Shown: piece by piece, positions 55,504-64,000 of the stretch
Layout of the letters: every line of letters starts with the position of its first letter
Position numbering within the stretch: position 1 is the stretch's first letter
Assembly: GCF_020520425.1 (NCBI RefSeq)
Contig: NC_079488.1
Coordinates: 7,975,747-8,039,746 of the forward strand
DNA length: 64,000 nucleotides
Source of the DNA: Spinacia oleracea
Taxonomy: Eukaryota; Streptophyta; Magnoliopsida; Caryophyllales; Amaranthaceae
Reading direction: 5' to 3'
Translations under genes and position numbers: made by a program
The notes under the pieces: generated by a model
What the model was told of the DNA's origin: nothing
Database searches by the model: none
What the model saw: the letters and a program-made list of their open reading frames with translations, nothing else

Positions 55504-56972
55504 CTATGAAAAAAGTCCCCTAAGAATGCATGGAGAAGCCAATATTTTTGCATTTACTGCCTTACTTCTTGATGACCTTAAAGGTTTCACACTAGGCTCT
55601 TGCTCCAAATATGAATAGATGTCTTTAGCCTGATAAAACATTAAAACAATGGACAATTATGGACTTTCACCTGTAATCCAGTAATTAACACACAAACCAC
55701 CTTGGAAATTAAAGCAATTATCACTTTTCACATGATAAACGGTTGTTCTTGACCTAAATATTCTAGTTTTAAAAAGAATCAAACACACACAAGGCTAGCC
55801 ATAACCAGAAAAGTTGACTGCCGGACTGCCCGTATCCAGAGCCACTAGACACCATGATTTTGGTGTCCCTACAGACACATTGGCGTAATATAAACTGAAA
55901 ATAAAGGAAAATTTGCCAAATACAACCTAATAAAGTTCTCTATTTGTCAATTTCAACCTCAAATTTCAAATTTTGCCAATTACAACCTTAAACTTGGACA
56001 TCTATTTTAAATTACAACCCAAAACCATTTTCCGGCAAAAATCACCGGAAGATGATGTCATAATGTGATTAAAAAAAATTCCGAAGTACATAATATCTAT
56101 AAAAAATATTTTTTTTTTGATTTTTTTTTTGTTTTAATTCTTATTTATCGATTTAATTTTTTTATAAAAATTATGTAATTGTTTTTTTTTAATAACATTA
56201 TGACATCATCTTTCGGTGATTTTTGGCGGAAAATAATTTCGGGTTGTAATTTAAAATGGAGATATAAGTTTAAGTTTGTAATTGGCAAAATTAGAAATTT
56301 GAGGTTGTAATTGGCAAATAGAGAACTTTATTAGGTTGTATTTGCCAAATTTTCCATATGAATATTATCCATTTAAGTGAAAGTTATTTTTCTTCTTATT
56401 CAACCTCTACTCAACAAAACTCTCACAAGCAATCACAAGATTCACAACCATAGTATTTCCATATCCCTCAATATTCACAGATCAGAAACACAATATCAAG
56501 AACCAACATAATCTTAAATATGATAGTATAAGAATAGTGTTTATTAATTAGTTCTTGCACTTTTATCATGGTATGACAAAAAGTACCTCAGCGTTTTCCA
56601 TTTTCAGAAACTTCAGGGGAAATGAAGCTACAAAGGAGAAAGTAAGATAGAGTTACCTGTATGACACTATGAGCAGAAAACCTTGACCTACTGCTGTGGA
56701 AACTGACATGAACCTTCTCCCACGGAACCCGAGATAAACCTGTCACCAGTTCCTCTGCAAGTAACCAACCCAAAGTAAGAGATGAACAAAACAAGTTTCA
56801 AAATCAAACAGCAAAATACATTTGGTTCATAAACGTATGTACCTTCTATTTTGTCACAGCTACTATGATCTTCTTCTGATGCAACCTCATTCGGTTCTCG
56901 TGCTTCACGAAGCTCCTCGTAGACTGTATGAGGGTATTTCTCATTAAGTGAATCTTCCAGCAGAAACACCAG
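55504..56972 (-). pseudogene. Three-exon 3' fragment of an unrecognised gene
   Basis: Minus-strand exons 56972-56843, 56754-56657 and 55629-55504 have GT/AG borders and matching phases (0-1, 1-0, 0), giving 117 codons and a stop. The product includes LVFLLEDSLNEKYPHTVYEE, LSRVPWEKVHVSFHSSRSRF and AKDIYSYLEQEPSVKPLRSS. I do not recognise the family. The first exon follows an acceptor (GTTGCAG), so upstream exons are missing. A Mutator-like MITE sits in the last intron. It is either captured by the CACTA element or a truncated host gene; frame and splice sites are undamaged. Confidence 0.6.
55906..56355. mobile_element. Mutator-like MITE with long inverted repeats
   Basis: GGAAAATTTGCCAAATACAA at the left and its complement at the right. 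Arms pair for roughly 170 bp around a T/A-rich centre. The terminus resembles that of the element at 49998 (GGCAAATTTGCCAAAAACAA). A clear 9-bp duplication is not visible. Confidence 0.75.
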
Positions 56973-57603
56973 CTGCAACACCAGAAGCAGATGAACGAGA
57001 TGAGTTGGTAGCAGGAAAAGAGGAGAGTACAATTAGGTAGAGGCAGCGACAGATCCAGGATTTTTGTATTGGGTGGGCCGAAACAAATGTATTGTTAATC
57101 GATTTTTTTTTTTTTGACAATTAATATCTTTTGAAAGTAGACTGAAGTGAAAATATATTAAATTAAATAAAAATAATATTTCAATGCTTATCTTTTTGGA
57201 TTGATCTTGTTGACATATATGATATATATATAGAATTTTAATAAAATAATATGATGCCACGAAGATAAAATTTGCATACTTCGTATAACAATACAAATAT
57301 AATTTGGTCCTTTTCCTATATATAGACATAAAACCTTTTGAATATGCACATAAAATTTTAAGTATTAGTATCAGTAGCGGTTAAGATTGAAGGTTTGTAT
57401 ACTATAAGTCCCATATTAGAATCTCTCCCCTATTCGTAATTTATTTAGCGATTTATTTAGCGTCTTTGACTCATTCGTATCTAAAATAAAAATTGTTGAA
57501 AATATAAATATTTTTTTATTGTTAATTTTTTTTTAATGAATATATTCAATCCTTTGCAAAGGTTATATGCTCCCCTAGCAATGAAAATAAGATAGACATG
57601 AGT

Positions 57604-57966
57604 AGACCTGGTTATTGGACAGGGTAGTCCAATGGATATAGGGTTAGGGTCAAGTTAATAAGGCTTTTATTGGGCAGGGCTCTTATTGGACAGGGCCTTT
57701 ATTGGAAAGGGTCATTATAGGGTCAAACTTATACTACAATTATTTTGAAAATTAAAATAGTAATGATACAAAAAATTACGTGTATAGCTTCGTATTTACT
57801 TGTACTTGCACATGGCTCTTTTGTTTTTCATTTTTCATTGCTCGTTTATTGACCCGCCCACTAATGACCCGCGACCCGCTTTTGACCCGTCCATTATCGA
57901 CCCGCTAAAAATGACCCTTTCAATACCCGACCCTCTTTTGACCCGCCCCACCCGATAACCAGGTCT
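57604..57966. mobile_element. GACCCG-word element with 10-bp duplication
   Basis: Inverted ends AGACCTGGTTAT (57604-57615) and ATAACCAGGTCT (57955-57966). Perfect 10-bp duplication AGACATGAGT (57594-57603, 57967-57976). Interior iterates GGACAGGG/TTATTGG words on the left and GACCCGCCC/TTTTGACCCG words on the right. Non-coding. Confidence 0.8.
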
Positions 57967-57991
57967 AGACATGAGTCAGGTAATTTAGAAG

Positions 57992-58089
57992 AGAAAGAAA
58001 TGCAAATAGGAAAACAATAAAATGAGAAAGAAATGCAAATAGGAAAACAATAAAATGAGAAAGAAATGCAAATAGGAAAACAATAAAAG
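57992..58089. repeat. 33-bp tandem repeat, three copies
   Basis: Units beginning AGAAAGAAATGCAAATAGGA start at 57992, 58025 and 58058 and are almost identical. The region lies within the hAT-type element. Confidence 0.9.
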
Positions 58090-58274
58090 GGGATTTGGCT
58101 TCCTCGAACCAGCACAAGCACCCGGAAGTCTTTTCAGTTGACAGCTACCACCTTAGCCAAATTATATATTGTGTATATTTACACAGAACATACTACTTAT
58201 ATTGTGGATTATGGGGCGGGCCAAGGCCCACCCACGCCCCCCTTGTATCCGCCGTTGGGTAGAGGCTATGCAAC

Positions 58275-58436
58275 TTAAGAAATGCTGCATTTTCCTTCAA
58301 TCTCGGCTGATATGCGGGGTTGTGACGGAAGTTCATTTATGACAGAGAGCATAGTTTTCCAGAGACATATGCCAATCTGATCATCTCGCAGTAAGGTATT
58401 CACATGCCCAATACTATCACCAAGTTCGAGCAATTC
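58275..58436 (-). pseudogene. Exon fragment resembling the pre-RING region of an MBR1/BIG BROTHER-like E3 ligase
   Basis: After an acceptor (CAG) at 58437 the minus strand gives 53 codons, including ELLELGDSIGHVNTLLRDDQ and EIEGKCSIS then a stop. ELLELG.xIGxVNTxL with following KCSIC is typical of the segment just before the RING in plant RING-H2 ligases of this type. Here the second ligand is Ser and the RING is absent. Match made from memory, so tentative. Could be another gene. Confidence 0.4.
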
Positions 58437-58490
58437 CTGTTTCCATCAGAAAGAAATGCAACATACATAAAAAAAAACACGAATACCATC

Positions 58491-58910
58491 TGTGCGGGTA
58501 TGCTACCAGCTGGCTGGTAGCATCGCCAAGCTGTTAAGGATAAAAGCAAATAATCCTTAACGGCAGTTATTATTCCCTACCAGCATCTCTTACAAGCCGG
58601 TAGGGAGGAGGCACGTGACCAAACCAAGAGGTCAACGGGTCGCTATCAATCGGGTAGGACCCATTTGTCCGTATGCCCGACCCGCGCCTATATATATGGG
58701 CTTCATTTATGACAAAAGGTACGCAAACACAATCATTTCCACTAAAACCAAAATACTTATTACTCATCATACCTGACTTTAGCATCGGGGGGATCCTCGA
58801 ATCACCCTCGAGGCTAGTTCATCTTTGTTATCTGCGCAGGATATCATCAGGATAACAGCAACACTCGACCAGCAAGACATCTCCAACCGTTCCCAAATCT
58901 TACCGGAACA
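58491..58910 (+). repeat. 5' LTR of the second Tat gypsy element
   Basis: About 420 bp bounded by TG and CA, with inverted-repeat words (GCTACCAGCTGGCTGGTAGC; CCTTAACGG and CCGGTAGGG) and a TATA box (TATATATAT at 58689-58697). No second LTR lies in the window, so the limits rest on TG/CA ends and the adjacent primer site. Confidence 0.75.
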
Positions 58911-58962
58911 ATTGGCGCTAGAAGGAGGGGATCTCCCAATCTTGTCCAGTAAATCAGCCATC

Positions 58963-61900
58963 ATGGATACCAACAACAAAAAACCTAGAAAAAACAACAA
59001 TCTCCCACAATCAGCAGTGATCACACCAACATCAGTAGCACAACCCACCGCAGTCAAACCTTCTCTCTTACCTGTCTCAACCAGCCAAGTCACACCACTT
59101 ACCAATCCTCCCCCAAAAACACTCAAGTCACAGATAAGCATTGCCCCCCCAGGTTTAGAAGACCCGAACGACGTGATCATAGAGGACGAAACGTCCATGG
59201 AAGAAAGGGCACAGGATTCCCCATCACCCCCACAGATTCAGAGCAACCTCTCGGCGTTGTCCCAAAGGTTCACACCACAACAGCTGCTGACGGCTTCGGC
59301 CGTCATGAAAGCAATGGCTGAACTGTCCTCAAGGAGGACAGAGGGAAATCAGATCGTGGTTACCGGCAGTCGCCCGGGTGCGATGCCGGTTAGAAATATC
59401 TACGAAACCCTAGAGCATGAAGTGGTACTGCCAGCACAACCTGAACCAATACTTGTACACAGTGAAAATCCGGGCAGAAGAAAAAGGCATAGCTCTCGGC
59501 GCAGAGAAAGGTCCACTAGACGCCGAGAGTCGGTGTCAGAACAAGAAGGATCGTTTCCTGCTGGTAGGGAATCGACACCGTATCACGAGGAGTACATCGT
59601 ACAGTCTCCACAACCGGGTTGGAACAGATATGAAGGATATCTACCTCATCAGGAGCCGATGAGGCGAACCATACACCCCAAAGATTCCCCACTCTGCAGG
59701 GGTATACTGGAGCAACCTATGGAGAAAGTGAAGATGCCGACGTGCAAATACAACGGAACCACAGACCCCGAAAATCACTCCACCGCTTTCGAACAACACA
59801 TGATGCTGTATTCTGACTCAGATGCCATGTGGTGCAAAGTGTTCCAAACCACATTATCAGGGGTGGCAGTCGATTGGTATAAAAAGTTACCGGCCGGATC
59901 GATATTCAGTTTTCGGCAGATACAAGAAGACTTTGTGAGGCGATTCATTAGCAAGGTTGAACGAAAGAAAACATCTGGAGAGCTGATGTCAATCTCACAA
60001 AGGCCGAAAGAACCGCTGAGAGAGTACCTTACTCGGTTTAACAACGAATCCATCACAATACCAGATTTACAGCAAGAAATAGCCGTCTTGGCTCTGTTGA
60101 GAGGGATGCAAGAATGCGAGTTCAAAAGATACCTGGGAAGAAAATCATTTACCTCGCTGGGGGAGGCCTTGAGAAAATCAAACGAGTATATCAGGAGTGA
60201 TGAGCTGATGCTAATGTCACCCCTGGGGGGAAATCAGGCAGTACAATCGGCCAAGAAGGATCATGTTCCCATACAGCAACACAATTACCGGAAAGATAAC
60301 GGTAGAAAGGAGGGCCATCAGCAGAGAGGGGGATATCCGAATAGACAACAGCCGGTAGGGGCTTATCAGGTGTACACTCCCCTGAACACCGCCAGAGCCA
60401 CGATCTACGTAGTAAATAAATCGGCAGCGTGGAGAAAACCGTTACCGATGGATGCCCCAGGTAACAATAAGAACTTTTGTGCTTTTCATAATGATCATGG
60501 TCATTACACGGAGCATTGTAAAGAGCTCAAGGATAACATCGAAGAGCCGGTAAGAAGGGGATACCTATCCCAGTACAGGGTTCGACAGGAAGGCCAGGGA
60601 GGAAATAATAGACAGGGCAGTTCGCATAGTCATGCCCCATATACACCTACTCAGCCAGGGTATGTACAGCCCACTGGTAGGATTGAGCAGGCACCACCAT
60701 CCCGGCAAGAAATCCGGTCATTACCGGAAACAGGCAAAGATGGGGCCGATAGGGGAAAGAGACCCACGATTTGGGTGATCTCTGGAGGGCCCGTGCATGG
60801 AGGTACAGTCAGCGGGGCGATAAGAAATCTAGAGGAGCACAGGCACTTGGTAAGTTACCATAGCGCAAGGAAATGGCCGGAACCAATCCCCCTACCGGTC
60901 ATCACATTCACCTCGGACGATTGTCGCGGCATTATATATCCCCATGATGACCCGCTGGTATTGGAACTCGAGATAGCAAACTTCCACGTCAAGAGATGCC
61001 TGATTGATGGAGGCAGCTCTGCGAACATCATATTTTGGGAAGCTTTCACCCAGCTGAACATAGATCACGGAGAGTTAGCAAGGGTGTGCTATCCCGTTAT
61101 CGGATTCTCTGGGGCCAGCGTCTACCCAGAGGGCAGTATCCGTTTACCGGTTCAAGTGGGTAGAGGATTGTCAGCCAGGGACTTAATGGTCGACTTTTTG
61201 GTGATAAAAGTACCAGCAGCGTATAACGTAATAATTGGTCGACCATTCATTCATGACGCACAGGAGGTGGTGTCCACATATCATTTGACCATGATATATC
61301 TCTCAAATCTGGAAAGAACAGAAAGGGTACATGGCAGTCAGGAGACTGCCAGATCGTGTTATCTGACAGCGATAAAGGCACCAGGAAGGATGGTGCCGAA
61401 AACCAACCTTGCCCGAGAAGCAAACATGCCAACCAAAAGAAAGAGAGGGGATCTGAGCATGGAAAATTTTGATGAAAGGCCGGTTTGCGTCCCAAGGCCG
61501 GCTGCAGATGGAGAAACTCGGGAAATTGAATTGGTAGAAGGAGTTCCAGAAAGAACGGTACGAATAGGTGCCGATATGGAGGCAGATCAGCAGGTCAATC
61601 TTATCGGCCTGTTACGAGAAAATGCAGACGTCTTTGCCTTCTCTGCAGATGAAATGCCCGGTATCAGCCCAGACATCATAGTGCATCGTCTGAATGTAGA
61701 CAAGTCAGTCAGGCCGGTAAAGCAAAAGAAGAGAAATTTCTCCAATGAAAAAAATGCTGCAATAAAAGAAGAAGTGGAAAAACTGCTGGAAGCAGGGTTC
61801 ATAGAAGTTTGTGACTACCCCGAATGGTTGGCCAACGTAGTCATGGTAAAAAAGTCAAATGGCAGTTGGCGAATGTGCGTAGATTTTACCAATCTGAATG

Positions 61901-63409
61901 GGGCGTGCCCCAAGGACTGCTATCCATTGCCACGAATCGATAGACTGGTAGATTCAACAAGTGGCCACGCTCTTTTGAGTTTCCTGGATGCCTTCTCAGG
62001 GTATCACCAAGTCAGCTTGTGTAAAGCCGATAGAAAGAAGGCCGCCTTCATCACAGATTCAGGGGTATACAGCTATAAGGATATGCCATTTGGGCTGAAG
62101 AATGCAGGAGCAACCTACCAGAAGTTGGTGGATAGGGTATTTGCTTCCCAGAAAGGGAGGAACATAGAGGTATATGTGGATGACTCAATAGTTAAAAACC
62201 GATTGGCCAGCGACCACAACGACGACTTGAGAGAAACTTTCGAAACTCTGAGGAGGTTCAAGATGAAGTTAAACCCCAAGAAATGTGTATTCGGGGTCCG
62301 ATCAGGAAAGTTCCTGGGTTTCCTAGTAAGCGAAAGGGGGATCGATGCCAATCTAGATAAGGTAGATGCAATTATGAATCTACCAGAACCCGGTTGCATA
62401 AAGGACGTGCAAAAGTTAACAGGAAGAATGGCCGCATTGACCCGGTTCATTAGCAAATCAGCAGACAGGTCGTTGCCCTTTTTCAACGTGTTAAAGCAAA
62501 ACAAGAAATTCAAGTGGGGAGAAACAGAAAAAGCAGCCTTTGAGGCAGTAAAACGGCACCTGCAAGTCCTACCCACAATAGCTCGACCAGTGGAAGGGGA
62601 CACGCTGCAGCTATACATATCTGCTTCTCAGCACACAGTAGCAGCAATTCTGATCATAGAGAAAGATAAAACACAGATACCGGTGTACTTTGTCAGCCAC
62701 ATCCTGCAAGAAGCAGAAACGAGGTACTCCTTGATAGAAAAGTTGGGGTTGGCAGTATTGATTGCAGCCAGAAAGCTGAGACCTTACTTTGATGCACACG
62801 GAATCCAAGTCCTCACAAACTACCCACTGGAAAAAGCAATGCAAAAAATGGACACATCAGGTAGACTCCTAAAATGGGCGATTGAACTATCAGAGTTTCA
62901 CATGGAGTATCGGCCCAGAATGGCTATAAAAGCCCAAGCACTGTCTGACTTCATAGTCGAAGCATCATACCAGGAGGAGGAAATAAAGGAAGGAATATGG
63001 GAAGTAGCAGTAGACGGCTCGGTCACCAAATCAGGGGCAGGAGCAGGGGTAATAGTTACCTCACCAGAAGGAGACCAGTTCGAGTATGCTATTATGTTCT
63101 CTTTCCAGGCATCAAACAACGAGGCAGAATACGAAGCTGCAATCGCTGGCATACAGATCTGCACGACAGCTGGTGCTCGTAGGCTCATGCTCACAACCGA
63201 CTCACAGCTGGTAGCAAACCAGTTCTCAGGAGAATATGAAACGAAGAAAGAATCCATGAAACGATACGCCGAAAAGCTTAAACAGTCAGTGGCACAGTTG
63301 GAAAGCTTCGAAATAAAATTAGTACCCCGACCAGAGAACATGTTGGCAGACTCCCTGTCAAAACTGGCCAGCTCAAGTGCTCTGATAAAGTCAGTAATGA
63401 TGGAAGTCA
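58963..63409 (+). CDS. Gag-pol polyprotein of the second Tat element, truncated by a copia insertion
   Basis: ATG 58963 (MDTNNKKPRKN) is the first after the primer site; the open frame further upstream lies in the LTR. Order: Pro/Ser-rich N-terminus, gag core (CKYNGTTDPENH, residue ~259), zinc-knuckle-like FCAFHNDHGHYTEHC (~505), protease LIDGGSSANI (~680), RT with MCVDFTNLNGACPKDCYP and YVDDSIVKN (~1070), RNase H, then a second RNase H (EVAVDGSVTKSGAGAGVI, ~1350; NNEAEYEAA, LTTDSQLVANQ). Two RNases H mark the Tat lineage. No stop or shift is seen before 63409. There the copia LTR starts, and the frame runs on to a chance stop at 63453. Integrase would lie beyond the window. Confidence 0.92.
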
Positions 63410-64000
63410 TGAAGGAAATAATGCCCTTGGTCCAAGTATGCATTCTATGTTAAGTCTAATAAATGCGGTTCAGTATTAATTAACAAGTTAATAATTCAGT
63501 GAGATCAAGTGAGCTGAATGCCTAGCTAGAGGCCGCTTCAGTTCAAGTGGAATTAATGATATTAATCCACAGCTTACTCTTGACTGAACCCGTAGGGTCA
63601 CACAAATAGTACGTAAACGGATCAAGTATTTAATGGCATTAAATACTCCATCTATGAATATTCGGAACCGACGGATCTTGGTTTCAGTGGGAGCTAAGAT
63701 CGTCACAGGCAAGAAATGAATACTCCGGAAACGATGATATTTCCGGAAACGGAAATATGGATCGTATCGGAAATATGAATATTATCCAAGTCGTAGATGT
63801 TGCCGGAAACGGAAACATGGTACGTATCGGAAAATATTATTGGAAATGGAAATATTGCCAGAATCGGAAATATTGCCGGAAACGGAAATATTGTCAGAAT
63901 CGGAAATATTGCCGGAATCGGAAAATAATTCCGAAAACGGAAATATTAAATATTTGTTCGAAACGGAAATTAATTCCGGAATCGGAAATATTAAATATTG
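63410..64000 (+). mobile_element. Copia LTR (partial), third insertion of the family
   Basis: Starts TGAAGGAAATAATGCCCTTG and follows the copy B LTR almost base for base, including the CGGAAATATT-word array, to the right edge. Left flank AGTCA (63405-63409) is one copy of the expected target duplication. Only 591 bp of the LTR are in the window. Confidence 0.93.

Larger units (their letters stand above)
57044..58257. mobile_element. Non-autonomous hAT-type element
   Basis: Perfect 8-bp duplication GGTAGAGG (57036-57043, 58258-58265). Ends CAGCGACAGATCCAGG and (reverse complement) CAACGGCGGATACAAGG fit hAT-like termini, and GGGTGGGCC follows in both arms. No transposase frame. It contains the insertion 57604-57966 and a 33-bp tandem repeat. 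Confidence 0.7.
54873..58490. mobile_element. CACTA (En/Spm) transposon, left end and interior, with gene fragments
   Basis: The terminus CACTAGTGGAAAAACAGTCA at 54873 interrupts the copia RT. It is followed by a subterminal array of hairpins (54889-55245), then non-coding DNA, exon-like gene fragments (55504-56972, 58275-58436) and later hAT and Mutator-like insertions. No matching CCACTAGTG end occurs before the gypsy LTR at 58491. The right end is therefore probably beyond the window, past the nested gypsy element. No transposase seen in this part. Confidence 0.72.
58491..63409 (+). mobile_element. Second Tat-lineage gypsy retrotransposon (5' part)
   Basis: 5' LTR 58491-58910 (TGTGCGGGTA...CCGGAACA), then ATTGGCGCTAGAAGGAGGGG as primer-binding site. 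The flank left of the LTR is CCATC (58486-58490); its partner is outside the window. A single gag-pol frame begins at 58963 and is cut at 63409 by another copia LTR. It is a different family from 25689-47886, with a shorter spacer and one continuous frame. Confidence 0.88.

Noticed and set aside
55838-55860. GCCACTAGACACC as the right CACTA end
   Set aside because: Only CCACTAG matches. The following ACACC does not fit the inverted CACTAGTGG terminus, and no hairpin repeats precede it.
57033-57329. 98-codon minus-strand frame
   Set aside because: AT-rich frame inside the hAT-type element, without domain or splice context.
58825-58962. Start of the second gypsy polyprotein upstream of 58963
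   Set aside because: The frame is open there, but it begins at TTG and lies mostly in the LTR and primer-binding site. The first ATG after the primer site is 58963.

Overview
This is a plant nuclear window, almost certainly from a eudicot. The evidence is spliced genes with GT/AG introns, Ty1/copia and Ty3/gypsy (Tat-type) LTR retrotransposons, Stowaway, Mutator-like, PIF/Harbinger, hAT and CACTA DNA transposons, and a plant GDSL esterase/lipase. The transposon style suggests Caryophyllales (Amaranthaceae such as spinach, beet or quinoa). That placement is a guess from general familiarity, not from a search.

Most of the window is nested mobile DNA around two plausible host genes. From left to right: (1) 1-11190 is a minus-strand copia retrotransposon arranged LTR-internal-LTR-internal, so the left window edge lies in a second tandem unit. 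It sits in a LINE ORF1 remnant (11196-12124). (2) 13179-18699 is a decayed PIF/Harbinger element with a Myb/SANT-like ORF1 and a DDE transposase, carrying later MITEs. (3) 18990-25416 is a six-exon GDSL esterase/lipase gene whose introns are loaded with MITEs. (4) 25645-48133 is a three-level nest: a small 286-bp element with a 10-bp target duplication, split by an 11.6-kb Tat-lineage gypsy element, which is itself split by a 10.6-kb young copia element. Each level keeps its target-site duplication. The gypsy element carries gag and pol on the minus strand and a separate spliced gene with its own TATA box on the plus strand. (5) 48692-49453 is an intronless RING-H2 gene. (6) 49797-53210 is a Mutator-like element inserted in an older relative, with a solo copia LTR inside. 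(7) 53383-64000 is another nest: a copia pseudogene, broken by a CACTA element with a hairpin array and gene fragments, which is broken by a second Tat gypsy element, which is broken by another copy of the copia family running off the right edge.

One copia family accounts for six LTRs (691-2070, 9810-11190, 27860-29320, 36986-38453, solo 50505-51933, partial 63410-64000). Its best-preserved copy (27860-38453) has nearly identical LTRs and a GTTGT duplication. Neither internal copy in the window is intact: one has a premature stop near the end of pol, the other a one-base frameshift between integrase and reverse transcriptase.

The most interesting material is the spliced antisense gene of the Tat element and its independent promoter, the 46-bp tandem array at the convergent 3' ends of that element, the small elements of iterated words (GGGCC, GACCCG, TCCAGTCC) with roughly 10-13-bp target duplications, and the CACTA element with subterminal hairpins and exon-like gene fragments.
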